Part shown: in pieces, positions 36,330 to 45,040 of the stretch | Numbering within the stretch: position 1 is the stretch's first letter | How the letters are laid out: each line of letters starts with the position of its first letter | Assembly (NCBI RefSeq): GCF_017876775.1 | Contig: NZ_JAGIOP010000002.1 | Location: forward strand, 496,001-560,000 | Length of the DNA stretch: 64,000 nucleotides | DNA from: Mycolicibacterium lutetiense | GTDB lineage: Bacteria; Actinomycetota; Actinomycetes; Mycobacteriales; Mycobacteriaceae | Direction: 5' to 3' | Notes under the pieces: generated by a model | The model's input: the letters and a program-made list of their open reading frames with translations, nothing else | Databases searched by the model: none | Told to the model about the DNA's origin: nothing | Position numbers and translations under genes: made by a program

Positions 36330-37363
36330 ACCCGTGCCTTCCCGAGGCTCTCACCGAGTATTCCGGTCGGCCGGAACAACAGGACCAGCACCAGCAGCAC
36401 GAAAGCCACGACGTCACGCCATTGCGTTCCGAACACCGCCTGCCCGTAGTTCTCCATCACGCCCAACAGCAGACCGCCCAGCAGGGCTCCACGGAGATTG
36501 CCGATCCCACCGAGTACCGCCGCCGAGAACGCCTTGATGCCCAGGAGGAATCCGCCCGAGTAGATGATGCCCTGTGGCACCTTCAGCGTGTAGAGCAGCG
36601 CCGCCGCCCCGGCCAGCAGACCACCGATGAGGAAGGTCCGCATGATGATGCGCTCGCGGGACACGCCCATCAGCGTGGCGGTGGTCGGATCCTGTGCCAC
36701 CGCACGGATCCCGCGTCCGAACTTCGTTCGGTTGATCGCGATGTCGGTGAGGAGCGCCAAGACCAGCGACGCACCCACGACCACCAACGTCACGTTCGAC
36801 ACCGTCGCGCCGAAGATCGTGAACTGGACTTTCGGCTGGACCAAGACGATGGGTTGCTGTGCGTTGCTCCCGCCGTATCCCTTCATCAGCTTGGGCAACA
36901 CGAAGTGCACGAACTCCTGCAGCACGAAGGACATACCGATGGCCGTGATGAGGAAGGTCAGCGCGCGGGCATTGCGTTTCCGCAGCGGTCGATAGGCGAC
37001 GAGTTCCAGACCGACCGCCGCGGACCCCGAGACCAGCATCGCGAACAACAAGGCGATACCGAGATACAACACGGTCAACCCGACGCCCTTGTTATAGGCG
37101 TTACCGCTCGCGGTGAAACCGAGAATCACATCCAGACAGAAGTACGCGCCGAACATCCCCAGCATGAAGATCTCGGAGTGGGCGAAGTTGATCAGACGCA
37201 GCACGCCGAAGACCAGCGTGTAACCCACCGCCACCAGTGCATAGATCGCGCCCCAGGACAGGCCGTCGATCGTCAACTGCCAGAACCCGTCTCGCAGGCC
37301 ATCCAGGTTGAAACTGATGTTGGCTGCCAGGCAGGCGGACTGCTCGACGCACTGGTGAATCAT
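36326..37363 (-). CDS. livH: Branched-chain amino acid-type ABC permease LivH
   Basis: 345 residues, longer than the usual roughly 300 because of an N-terminal extension (residues 1-28 with two cysteines). LSWGAIYALVAVGYTLVFGVLRLINFAHSEIFMLGMF is the LivH signature. The coupling loop is IRAVAQDPTTATLMGVSRERIIMRTF. It is separated from the binding-protein gene by a strong hairpin that may reduce downstream expression. Confidence 0.92.
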   Translation of the reverse strand: MIHQCVEQSACLAANISFNLDGLRDGFWQLTIDGLSWGAIYALVAVGYTLVFGVLRLINFAHSEIFMLGMFGAYFCLDVILGFTASGNAYNKGVGLTVLYLGIALLFAMLVSGSAAVGLELVAYRPLRKRNARALTFLITAIGMSFVLQEFVHFVLPKLMKGYGGSNAQQPIVLVQPKVQFTIFGATVSNVTLVVVGASLVLALLTDIAINRTKFGRGIRAVAQDPTTATLMGVSRERIIMRTFLIGGLLAGAAALLYTLKVPQGIIYSGGFLLGIKAFSAAVLGGIGNLRGALLGGLLLGVMENYGQAVFGTQWRDVVAFVLLVLVLLFRPTGILGESLGKARV

Positions 37364-37394
37364 CCGGCGGCGGCTCCTGACTTCGTGATGTGAA

Positions 37395-37439
37395 ACGAAA
37401 CGCGTCCGAGTCCTGGGGACGGTCTCGGACGCGTTTCGT
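37395..37439 (-). terminator. Strong hairpin between binding protein gene and livH
   Basis: The arms ACGAAACGCGTCCGAG (37395-37410) and CTCGGACGCGTTTCGT (37424-37439) are perfect 16-bp complements with a 13-base loop and no T-run. It is probably an attenuator or mRNA-stabilising stem giving more binding protein than permease. Confidence 0.65.
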
Positions 37440-37446
37440 GTGACGG

Positions 37447-38658
37447 TTACTTGACTTCGTACATCCAGATCAAATTGGTGGTCAGTTCACCCTTGTCGGT
37501 CCACTGGTACTTGCGCGCCACGCCTTGGCCCTCGTACTTGCGGACGTAGTCCAATAGCGCCGGCCGGGTGATGGCGCCGGAGTCGATGCCCTTGAGCAGG
37601 ATGGTGCCCAGGTCATAGCCTTCGGTGCTGTACGTGCCGGGCGCCTGCCCGAACTTCTTCGTGTACTCATCGGCGAACGCCCCGGTGGCCGGACCACACG
37701 GGCAGGACAGCAACGCGCCCTTCGATGATTCACCGGCCTGATCGACGAACTGCTGGTCCTTGGTGCCGTCGGCGCTGACGAAGGTCGCCGTCACACCACC
37801 GTCCTTGAGTTGCTGCACGAACGGGGCGGCCTCGGAGTAATAGCCGCTGTAGAACACCGAGTCCGGGGCGGCGCTCTTGATCTGGGTGACCGCGGCCGAG
37901 AACTCCTTGTCCCCCTTCTTCACCGAGATGTTGCACGACGAATCGGCAACCGGGCCAAGGGTTTCACGCACGGCCTCGGCCAGACCGAGACCGTAGTCGG
38001 TGCTGTCGTCGACAACGCACACCTTCTTGTTGCCGAGCGTGTTCTTGAGGTAGTTGGCCACCGAGGGACCCTGCACGCCGTCGTTGGCCAGGCCGCGGAA
38101 GAACGTCCGCCACCCGTTCTCGCTCAACGTGACGTTGGTGGCCGACGCGGTGGCGGCGACCAGGCCGGCCTGATTGAACACGTCACCGGTGGCCTTGGTC
38201 TCGCCGGAGAACGCCGGCCCGATCAGACCGATGATGAACGCCTCGTCGACGATCTGCGGTGCCACGCCGGTCGCCTTCTGCGGATCACCCTCGGTGTCGA
38301 AGCTCTTGAGTTGCACCTGGCAGCCGGCGTTGGCGGCGTTGTGCTTGTCGATCGCCAGCTGCACACCGTTCTTGATGTTGATGCCCAGGGCGGCATCCGG
38401 GCCGTTGAGTGCACCCATCATGCCGATCATCACCGGCGGGCAGGTGGCCTTGCCGTCGCCGGCCGGATCAGCGGGTGTGACGTCCTGCGCGGCCTTGACC
38501 TCAGCACCGTTCTCGTCGATCTGAACCTTCTCGACGATCGTCAAATTGCTCTGCGATGCCTCATCTCCTGGTGAGGATTGGTTGCAGCCGGCAATCGCCA
38601 GGGCAACCACACCCGCACTTCCGAGAGCAAATGCTTTCCGTGCCATGCGACCGCGCAC
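37447..38658 (-). CDS. livK: Branched-chain amino acid-type ABC substrate-binding lipoprotein
   Basis: 403 residues. The GTG at 38658 lies 5 bases after GGAGGTGAA, better placed than the ATG at 38646. The signal peptide has a lipobox (LAIAGC). The periplasmic-binding fold follows, from MIGMMGALNGPDAALGINIKNGVQLAID to the C-terminal lobe. It captures branched-chain amino acids or related compounds for LivHMGF and is first in the operon. Confidence 0.92.
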   Translation of the reverse strand: MRGRMARKAFALGSAGVVALAIAGCNQSSPGDEASQSNLTIVEKVQIDENGAEVKAAQDVTPADPAGDGKATCPPVMIGMMGALNGPDAALGINIKNGVQLAIDKHNAANAGCQVQLKSFDTEGDPQKATGVAPQIVDEAFIIGLIGPAFSGETKATGDVFNQAGLVAATASATNVTLSENGWRTFFRGLANDGVQGPSVANYLKNTLGNKKVCVVDDSTDYGLGLAEAVRETLGPVADSSCNISVKKGDKEFSAAVTQIKSAAPDSVFYSGYYSEAAPFVQQLKDGGVTATFVSADGTKDQQFVDQAGESSKGALLSCPCGPATGAFADEYTKKFGQAPGTYSTEGYDLGTILLKGIDSGAITRPALLDYVRKYEGQGVARKYQWTDKGELTTNLIWMYEVK

Positions 38659-38853
38659 GCTTCACCTCCGGGTCAGAGTTGTCAGCGGTACCGGCGCCCT
38701 GACCCGGTGAGGGCGGGGCGCCGGAGCTTCGGGTAGAACATAGCCAACCACCGGCCCGAGCGCGGGATGTTGAGTGAGGCTTCTTGCGTGTGTGCTGGCT
38801 GAACGTGGAGTTTCGGGCCGGCAGAAACCCACAATTAACAACCGCCCGGTCGG

Positions 38854-39480
38854 TCAGCTCTCCGGCGCGGGCGCTTCCTCGGACTCGTCCAGGGTTTCCA
38901 GCACCACCTCGGCCACCCGTTTCATGGTGGTTCGGCGGTCCATCGCGGCCCGCTGAATCCACTTGAAGGCCTCGGGCTCGGTCATCTGGTGTTTGCTCTG
39001 CAGCAAACTCTTGGCCCGCTCGACCAGCTTGCGGGTCTCCAACCGGTCCCCCAAGTTCGCCACTTCGCTTTCCAGGGCGGCGATCTCGCTGAACCGGCTG
39101 ACCGCCACCTCGATCGCAGGGACCAGGTCGGTGATGCTGAAGGGCTTGACCAGATAGGCCATCGCCCCGGCATCGCGGGCGCGTTCCACCAGCTCCCGCT
39201 GGCTGAACGCGGTGAGGATGACGATCGGGGCAATGCGCTTGCCGGCGATCTCCGACGCGGCATCGATACCGTCGCGGCGTGGCATCTTCACGTCCATGAT
39301 CACCAGATCTGGATGCAAAGCCTCGGCCAGCTCAACGGCCTCCTGACCATCGCCGGCCTCGCCGACGACCTCATAGCCCTCTTCACGGAGCATCTCGGCC
39401 AGGTCGAGGCGGATCAGCGCCTCATCCTCGGCGATGAGCACACGGCGGGGGCTGTCAGCGTCGTTCGGTGACCCGGTCAT
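38854..39480 (-). CDS. pdtaR: PdtaR response regulator with ANTAR RNA-binding domain
   Basis: 208 residues. The receiver domain has the acidic pocket EDE, the phosphorylated aspartate in VIMDVKMP, and the conserved threonine and lysine in LTAFS and LVKPFS. A coiled-coil linker leads into the ANTAR domain (LVERAKSLLQSKHQMTEPEAFKWIQRAAMDRRTTM), which binds tandem hairpins in RNA and acts as an antiterminator. The start MTGSPNDAD matches the M. tuberculosis Rv1626 style; 16 extra residues upstream are not used. The partner kinase PdtaS is encoded elsewhere. Confidence 0.93.
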   Translation of the reverse strand: MTGSPNDADSPRRVLIAEDEALIRLDLAEMLREEGYEVVGEAGDGQEAVELAEALHPDLVIMDVKMPRRDGIDAASEIAGKRIAPIVILTAFSQRELVERARDAGAMAYLVKPFSITDLVPAIEVAVSRFSEIAALESEVANLGDRLETRKLVERAKSLLQSKHQMTEPEAFKWIQRAAMDRRTTMKRVAEVVLETLDESEEAPAPES

Positions 39481-39563
39481 GGAGAACATTGTGTCGTGGA
39501 GGCCTCCGTTCGGCGACCGGGGGGCCATCCTCTATGGTGATAGGCCGCAGCACCGATCGGGAC

Positions 39564-39637
39564 GCCCTCGTATCCCAACTGGCAGAGGAAACGGATTCAA
39601 AACCCGTACAGTGTGAGTTCGAATCTCACCGAGGGCA
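39564..39637 (+). tRNA. tRNA-Leu(CAA), probable attachment site of the element
   Basis: The acceptor stem GCCCTCG/CGAGGGC, D-stem TCC/GGA with loop containing CTGG, anticodon loop TTCAAAA and T-arm GTGAG-TTCGAAT-CTCAC all pair; no CCA is encoded. The anticodon CAA reads leucine UUG. The D-loop is leucine-like, but the variable loop is only 5 bases, which is short for tRNA-Leu, and pair 31-39 is A-C. The integrated element starts immediately downstream, so its 3' part is the likely attL core. Confidence 0.8.
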
Positions 39638-39783
39638 CGCAATATACATGCAGGTCAGAGGCGGTTTAACACCTCCCCCACACCTGAAAATGCAGCAGAA
39701 ATGCAGCGATAATTCTCGGACTGTCGCATAGCCGCTGGAAACTGTCAGCCGTGGGCTTACGTCACGTCCCCCGCGCCGCCTGC

Positions 39784-39811
39784 CCATTGTCACCCTGCAA
39801 CGGGACAATGG
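39784..39811. promoter_or_regulatory. Perfect inverted repeat before the first element gene
   Basis: CCATTGTC (39784-39791) and GACAATGG (39804-39811) are perfect 8-bp arms with a 12-base spacer, ending 4 bases before the ATG at 39816. It may be an operator or an mRNA stem covering the ribosome site. Confidence 0.45.
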
Positions 39812-39815
39812 ACAC

Positions 39816-40133
39816 ATGAGCAACGCCTACGATCTGACCCCGTTCATCGACCCCGACCACGGCGGCGTGTGGTGCCGCGTGACGTTGACCCCGCCGCGTG
39901 GGGCACCCCTGACGGTGGTGGGCGACCATCTGCACCGTGACGACGTTGCCGACACCCCACATCTCATGTGCGGGATATACGACATTGCCGAAGCCTTGGG
40001 ATTTCCCGACCCCGAAGACGAACACGCCCTAGAAATTTCAGCCCTGGTGGATCGTCAACTGGCGTTGCGACCGTGGGCGGAGTTGGTGTGTGCTGAGGGG
40101 CACTTGAGGATTGACCTGGTGGTGCCCCGATGA
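39816..40133 (+). CDS. Small hypothetical protein of the element
   Basis: 105 residues, acidic, no signal peptide or membrane segment and no recognised family. It opens with YDLTPFIDPDHGGVWCRVTL and is rich in Asp and His. It is the first gene after the tRNA attachment site, and its stop overlaps the next start (ATGA), so translation is coupled to the zinc-finger-like protein. Confidence 0.6.
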   Translation: MSNAYDLTPFIDPDHGGVWCRVTLTPPRGAPLTVVGDHLHRDDVADTPHLMCGIYDIAEALGFPDPEDEHALEISALVDRQLALRPWAELVCAEGHLRIDLVVPR

Positions 40134-40489
40134 CCACCCCCGACCCGTTGGCTGCCGTTAGATCCCGGCGTTCTGACACCTGCACAGGCATCGACGTGCC
40201 GCCTGGCTGGGTGCCGCTGATGACCGAGCTGGACGCCGCGCTGGTGACCGTGACACCCGACATTCGGTACGAGCAAATCAAGGCGAAGTACGCTGAGCTG
40301 CGGGTCTACGTCAGTGGTAGGAACGACGCGGCGCGTGACCTGATCGCCGCTGCCGAGATTGCATCGCGCAACATCTGTGAATCATGCGGGGCTGCGGGGA
40401 CCACGTACCAATCCCCGCACGGTTGGTACAGGGCTCTGTGCGCCGATCACGCTGCGGCGGATGGGTACACGGTGGTTGCGAATCCGTGA
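40130..40489 (+). CDS. Small protein with CxxC...CxxH zinc-binding motif
   Basis: 119 residues. The middle is helical (YEQIKAKYAELRVYVSGRNDAARDLIAAAEIAS). The C-terminus carries ICESCGAAG, then HGWYRALCADH, a CxxC plus CxxH set that would bind zinc. It resembles small zinc-finger proteins common in actinobacterial phages and plasmids; the function is unknown. It overlaps both neighbouring genes, ATGA on the left and GTGA on the right. Confidence 0.62.
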   Translation: MTTPDPLAAVRSRRSDTCTGIDVPPGWVPLMTELDAALVTVTPDIRYEQIKAKYAELRVYVSGRNDAARDLIAAAEIASRNICESCGAAGTTYQSPHGWYRALCADHAAADGYTVVANP

Positions 40490-40719
40490 CCGACCCGCTG
40501 GACTCTTTACTGGCGACCATCACCGAGCTAGAAGATGATGATGAGCCTGACACGTTCCCGTGGTGCGATTCGGCGCGGTGGTCACCTACAGCCGTTGCGT
40601 GGGACGACCCCTACGGCGACCCGCTGCCCGCGTTCGATGACGATGGCTGCGTGATGGTGGTTGACCCTGCGCGTCCGTGGGTGGTGCTGGAATACCAACC
40701 GCCGTGGTGGGCTGAGTAG
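40486..40719 (+). CDS. Small acidic hypothetical protein
   Basis: 77 residues from a GTG that overlaps the previous stop (GTGA). It is strongly acidic and tryptophan-rich (FPWCDSARW, PRPWVVLEYQPPWWAE), of a size and charge seen in DNA-mimic or anti-restriction proteins; that is only a suggestion. It lies just before the methyltransferase gene. Confidence 0.55.
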   Translation: MTDPLDSLLATITELEDDDEPDTFPWCDSARWSPTAVAWDDPYGDPLPAFDDDGCVMVVDPARPWVVLEYQPPWWAE

Positions 40720-40777
40720 GTGGGCGCGCGGCGTCAATATCCCCCACTCGGAAGTGGTGTCCCCATATGCTCGCGAA

Positions 40778-42526
40778 ATGTCCAAAAACCGTCTCTTCTA
40801 CGGCGACAACCTAAAGGTGCTCAAGGAACGAGTTGCCACGGATTCGGTGGACCTCATCTACCTGGACCCGCCGTTCAACTCCGAGGCGGTCTACAACGTC
40901 ACCTTTGCCGACGCCGGTGATGCATCAGCGCAAATCCACGCATTCGATGACACCTGGAAGTGGAGTGTCGAAACTGGGCAGCAGTACGACTATCTGGTCA
41001 GCAGTGGACTGCCCGAAAAACCTGCCGAAACGTTGCGGGCAATCCGCGCGCTCGTTCACGAGACTCCGCTGACCGCCTACATGACTAACATGGCACCACG
41101 GTTAGTGGAGCTTCACCGTGTGCTTAAGGGCACAGGCAGCCTGTATCTACATTGCGATCCCACCGCGTCGCACTATCTGAAAGTGATGCTAGATGCGATT
41201 TTTGGTCCCAGATGCTTTCGCAGCGAGATCATTTGGCGACGCACTGGGGCTCACGGCAAGGCGCGGCGGTTCACACCTGTCCATGACGTGATTCTTTTCT
41301 ACACGAAGTCCGACGGGGACAGGTACACCTGGAACCGCCCCACGCTGCCCTACATGAAGGGGCACGTTGCGGACTACTTTGTCCAGGACGGCGACGCGTG
41401 GCGCACCGACTACTACGGCAATGTGCTGACTGGTAGCGGAACTCGCAACGGTGAATCGGGGATGCCATGGAAGGGCTTCAATCCGACCGCCAAGGGACGC
41501 CATTGGGCGGTACCCGGCAAGCTGGTGGAGGACAGCGGCGAGGACTTCACGGGCATGACTCAGCACCAGAAGATGGACCGCCTCTACGAACTCGGCTACA
41601 TCACCATCGCGGAAGGTGAAACGTGGCCCATTTACCAGCACACCATCAAGCCCTCAGACGGTGTGACCGCTCCCGATATTTGGGCGTATCAGCCATACAC
41701 GGTCGGTACCGTGTTCGACTTGGAAGGCGAGAACTACACGTCTAAGAATGGTATCGACGCAGACGTGCGCTGGCTGTCGCCGAAAGACCGCGAACGTCTT
41801 GGCTATCCGACCCAGAAGCCGGTCGGCTTGTTGGAGCGAATCCTCAAAGCGAGTTCCAACGAGGGTGACCTCGTGATGGATCCGTTCTGTGGCTGCGGCA
41901 CCACAATGGACGCCGCGATTCGCCTGAAACGCCGATGGATCGGCATCGACATCACCTATATCGCTGTGGACCTGATTCGGAACCGCTTGCGCACAACGCA
42001 TGGTCCGCTGATTGATGAGACGTACGAAGTCCTCGGACTGCCCGAAGATTTGGCAGCGGCACATGATCTTTTCGAGCGTGACGCACTGGAGTTCGAGCGC
42101 TGGGCAGTGTCACTGGTCCGAGGGACACCGAACACCAAACAGGTTGGTGATCGTGGACGTGATGGAATCATTCGGTACTACCGAGGCAAGAAAGAAAAGG
42201 CTGGACGCCTCGTCGTCAGCGTCAAAGGTGGAAAACAGCTCAACCCGCAGATGGTTCGTGACCTCGCAGGTGTTATCGCCTCCGACGACACCATTGACGG
42301 CGGAGTTCTCATCACCCGATACACGCCAACGCGCGGGATGGTTCAAGCCGCCGCCGATGCAGGGAGCTACACGGATGTCGCTGGCAACGCGTATGCCAGG
42401 GTGCAACTATTCACTGTCGAGGAGCTGCTAGAGGGCGTGAAACCGAGTACCCCGCCGATTATCCGTCCGTACACCGAAGCACGTCCCGTAGAGGAAGTGG
42501 TGGAACAGCTCGACTTCGGCTTCTGA
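40778..42526 (+). CDS. DNA methyltransferase fused to a PD-(D/E)xK nuclease-like domain
   Basis: 582 residues. Motif IV DPPF is at residues 30-33 and motif I DPFCGCGTT at about 368, the order of beta-class amino-methyltransferases (N6-adenine or N4-cytosine). The C-terminal 120 residues contain RDGI (Asp about 462) and SVKGGKQ (Lys about 483), which resemble the Mrr/PD-(D/E)xK nuclease core. One chain may therefore both modify and cut DNA, or the second domain may only read DNA. The start MSKNRLFYGDN is the family-like one; no clear ribosome site is present. Codon use is visibly less GC-rich than that of its neighbours. Confidence 0.82.
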   Translation: MSKNRLFYGDNLKVLKERVATDSVDLIYLDPPFNSEAVYNVTFADAGDASAQIHAFDDTWKWSVETGQQYDYLVSSGLPEKPAETLRAIRALVHETPLTAYMTNMAPRLVELHRVLKGTGSLYLHCDPTASHYLKVMLDAIFGPRCFRSEIIWRRTGAHGKARRFTPVHDVILFYTKSDGDRYTWNRPTLPYMKGHVADYFVQDGDAWRTDYYGNVLTGSGTRNGESGMPWKGFNPTAKGRHWAVPGKLVEDSGEDFTGMTQHQKMDRLYELGYITIAEGETWPIYQHTIKPSDGVTAPDIWAYQPYTVGTVFDLEGENYTSKNGIDADVRWLSPKDRERLGYPTQKPVGLLERILKASSNEGDLVMDPFCGCGTTMDAAIRLKRRWIGIDITYIAVDLIRNRLRTTHGPLIDETYEVLGLPEDLAAAHDLFERDALEFERWAVSLVRGTPNTKQVGDRGRDGIIRYYRGKKEKAGRLVVSVKGGKQLNPQMVRDLAGVIASDDTIDGGVLITRYTPTRGMVQAAADAGSYTDVAGNAYARVQLFTVEELLEGVKPSTPPIIRPYTEARPVEEVVEQLDFGF

Positions 42527-42532
42527 CGCCCC

Positions 42533-43249
42533 TCAGCCCTGATACGCCAGGCAATGCTCCAGCTTGTCGGGCACCTCGGCGAACCCCTCCTTGAACGCCT
42601 TCTCTCTTGCGGGCTTCTGCCCGATGGGTGAGGTTGGCAAGGCGCGGCGCACCAGGTCGTCCAGCGACCCGTACTTGTCCAGGTTCGCCGACATGTACAC
42701 GCCCGACAAACAATCCGCCTGCACCTCCACGAAGCGGTTGCCGTGGAAGCGCCCCATGAAGTCCTGCACCGCGTGACCATATTCGTGTGCCAGAGTCACA
42801 GCCATCGCCATATCCCCACCGCGCGCTTCCTTGTCGGCGAACGCGGCGCGATCCCACATCAGCATGTCCTTGTCTCCCTGCTCGCAATATCCCGCAACGT
42901 CATACCGCGTTACGCCGCATATCGGCACTTCCTCGGTTCGCGAGTCGAACTCGGCAACACTGAACGTGACGCTGTTGCTGCCCAGCCCCATTCCGCCCTC
43001 CCAGAAACGGTCGATGTCCGTCAGGATTCGCTTCACGCTGCGGGATAACGGGTCTGACGGCTCACGCTGCGTTGTCGTCGGTATCGGCTTGCTCCGTGTC
43101 GGCACAGCGACAGGGGTTGTGCGCTGCGTTGTCGTTGTCACGGTGGACGTTTCCGCGTCCCGTGTCATGATCGACGCCGCTCCACACCCGGACAAGGCGA
43201 CGGCTGCCACCAGCGCCGCGCATCCGACCAGCCCCGTTACGCGGCTCAT
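42533..43249 (-). CDS. Zinc metallopeptidase lipoprotein (YpfJ/PF04228-like)
   Basis: 238 residues. A signal peptide with lipobox LSGC (lipidated Cys about 22) leads to a Thr-rich linker and the catalytic domain with HEYGH at residues 155-159. The downstream EVQADCLSGVY supplies the third metal ligand, as in the neutral zinc metallopeptidase family. It should act outside the membrane. The start overlaps the WXG100-like gene's stop (ATGA), ending a five-gene overlapping operon. It converges on the methyltransferase gene 6 bases away. Confidence 0.8.
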   Translation of the reverse strand: MSRVTGLVGCAALVAAVALSGCGAASIMTRDAETSTVTTTTQRTTPVAVPTRSKPIPTTTQREPSDPLSRSVKRILTDIDRFWEGGMGLGSNSVTFSVAEFDSRTEEVPICGVTRYDVAGYCEQGDKDMLMWDRAAFADKEARGGDMAMAVTLAHEYGHAVQDFMGRFHGNRFVEVQADCLSGVYMSANLDKYGSLDDLVRRALPTSPIGQKPAREKAFKEGFAEVPDKLEHCLAYQG

Positions 43250-43614
43250 ATGCTGTACCCGTTCGTCGGTGCGATTCCCTCGGTGTCGATGCTGTGCACG
43301 TCCCCCGCACCCTCGCCCTCGATGATGTCGGTGACCGTCACACGATGCGTCGTCAGGTTCACCTGTGCCCGCATCGTCACCCCGATAGTGGTGAGGCTTC
43401 CTGCTATCGCGCGCATTCCTTCGGTCAGCTTTTCGGCGACCGGGGTGTAGGAATCCAACGCTTCCCACTCCGCCTTCCACGCGGTGGTGGAAGGGGACAC
43501 CTCTCCAGCCGCCGCGTTCACCGATGACACCGTTTCGGCGATGCTGTCCGCCAACGCGTTAAGCCGTGCCTGTTCCGCCGCCAGGTCGGCGGGGTCCACT
43601 TCAATCTCGCTCAT
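43246..43614 (-). CDS. WXG100/EspC-like helical-hairpin protein
   Basis: 122 residues. Residues 3-85 form two long helices (VDPADLAAEQARLNALADSI and VAEKLTEGMRAIAGSLTTIG) joined around residues 45-50 by AWKAEW, the place where WXG100 proteins carry their W-x-G turn. There is no signal peptide, as expected for ESX/type VII substrates. The tail (residues 86-122) is less regular. It starts and ends within ATGA overlaps, between the 412-residue protein and the metallopeptidase. The exact subfamily (ESAT-6-like or DUF2580/EspC-like) cannot be fixed by eye. Confidence 0.6.
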   Translation of the reverse strand: MSEIEVDPADLAAEQARLNALADSIAETVSSVNAAAGEVSPSTTAWKAEWEALDSYTPVAEKLTEGMRAIAGSLTTIGVTMRAQVNLTTHRVTVTDIIEGEGAGDVHSIDTEGIAPTNGYSI

Positions 43615-44849
43615 GACTTCGTTCCTGCCTTGTCGGTGTCCAGCTCAGCAAGTAGACGGTCCAATTCCGCTTCACGCGCTGCGTACTCTTCGGGGGTCTC
43701 GGCGCGGTGCACCACAGGCGGCGTCACCGTGTTTCCGCTGCCCATTGGACGCGCCCCGCCCATCGGACCGCCGCCTGCACCACCCGCACCCGCACCGTTG
43801 TTCGCGGCTCCGGTGTTGGCGGTGGCACCTCCAGGCTGCGGGGTGCCACCCTGTGCCCCTGCGTTGCTCGTCGGCGCGGTGCTCGGTGCGTTCGTGGGTG
43901 CGTGCGGCGCGGTCGGGCTACCTGTTGCGCCCACTGCTCCCACCACGGGGGCTACCGCGTCCGAACCTGTTGGTGGGGCGGGCTTGTCGTCATCGCCGCG
44001 CTTGGACGGTTGCTGCCCACCGCGTGCCTGCTGTGGCTGCTGCCCGAGCTGACCAGCCGCGCCGCCTGTGGGTCCGTAGCCTGCGTTGGGAGGCATGTTC
44101 GTACCTGTGATCGGCTGTCCACCAGGTGTGGGCTGCGGCTGCGTTGCACCTGACAGTGTTCCAGTGCCCGTGCCTGTAGACGCTGATGCCATTGTGTCGC
44201 TGCTCGTTTCGGTGCTCACGGCACTGTCGGATACGGGCGCTGCGCTCGGGGTTGTGGTTGGGGTGTCGCTGCTTCCACTTCCCGATGACGCACTCGGGGC
44301 TGCGGTGTGGCTGCCGTCATCGCTGCGGTCGCCGCTCTCTTCCCCTCCTTCGGTGGCGTCGTCCTCCCCGCCCTCACCCGCCAGAGTTCCACCGCTGTTG
44401 CTCGGCGCATTCGGGTCGCCGCCTATGGTGGCTTTGGTGGGGGTGCACTTGGGCGCGGCGGGTTGGTCGCCCCACTCGGTGCCCGATGTGTCGTCGTCGT
44501 GATGTTCCTGCGCGGCTTTCTTCTCCCGCATCGCGTCCTTGAGCGCGTCCACCACCTCGGGGGCGTTCCCTGACTCGAAACACGCCTGCCGCCGCGCCAG
44601 GATCTCCTCCGGTGACGGTGCCGACTCCAGCCCCTTGTCGTAGCTCACCTGCGTAGACGCTGTGCCAGAAGCGGTTTGGAGCCATTCCGCCAGCCTGCCC
44701 AGGTGTTGCGCCATAGCGGCGCGTTCGGCGTTCGCCGCGTCCACCGTCGCCCCCTTGCCGGGGAACGGCACGTTCACCGCGTCGATGTGTCCGTTCACCT
44801 GTTCCGCCAGGTCCGCCAGCTTCGCGCTGAGGTCGTTGTACGGGCTCAT
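43611..44849 (-). CDS. Large Gly/Pro/Thr-rich protein, candidate secreted partner
   Basis: 412 residues. Residues 1-115 are helical (LSAKLADLAEQVNGHIDAVN, AAMAQHLGRLAEWLQTASG, VVDALKDAMREKK). The remaining 300 are low-complexity Gly/Pro/Thr/Ser/Ala with short acidic runs, ending in a charged helix (EEYAAREAELDRLLAELDTDKAG). There is no signal peptide. A helical N-terminus plus a long disordered tail is reminiscent of EspB/PPE-like ESX substrates, but no PPE motif is present. It overlaps both neighbours by 4 bases, so stoichiometric expression with the WXG100-like protein is likely. Confidence 0.6.
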   Translation of the reverse strand: MSPYNDLSAKLADLAEQVNGHIDAVNVPFPGKGATVDAANAERAAMAQHLGRLAEWLQTASGTASTQVSYDKGLESAPSPEEILARRQACFESGNAPEVVDALKDAMREKKAAQEHHDDDTSGTEWGDQPAAPKCTPTKATIGGDPNAPSNSGGTLAGEGGEDDATEGGEESGDRSDDGSHTAAPSASSGSGSSDTPTTTPSAAPVSDSAVSTETSSDTMASASTGTGTGTLSGATQPQPTPGGQPITGTNMPPNAGYGPTGGAAGQLGQQPQQARGGQQPSKRGDDDKPAPPTGSDAVAPVVGAVGATGSPTAPHAPTNAPSTAPTSNAGAQGGTPQPGGATANTGAANNGAGAGGAGGGPMGGARPMGSGNTVTPPVVHRAETPEEYAAREAELDRLLAELDTDKAGTKS

Positions 44850-45040
44850 CGTGTTTCCTTCTCGGTCTTCAAGCTCTCGAAGGCTGCGGCATATTCGCCT
44901 GCCAGCTCTACAAGTGACGGGGACGTGACACTCACATCTTCACGCGGCACAGTGACACCCCCGTGCACCAAAACCCCAACACCCGACAGGGCGGTGAGCG
45001 CCGCCAGAGCGGCGGCTGCCAGCTTCACTCGGGTCTTCAT
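44846..45040 (-). CDS. Small secreted or membrane-anchored peptide
   Basis: 64 residues. A basic start (MKTRVK) and hydrophobic segment (LAAAALAALTALSGVGVLV, residues 7-25) form a Sec signal or anchor. The mature part is about 40 residues, acidic then basic (SLVELAGEYAAAFESLKTEKETR). ATGA overlaps join it to the HTH gene upstream and the 412-aa gene downstream. The longer frame to 45355 is a shadow of the HTH gene. Confidence 0.65.
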   Translation of the reverse strand: MKTRVKLAAAALAALTALSGVGVLVHGGVTVPREDVSVTSPSLVELAGEYAAAFESLKTEKETR

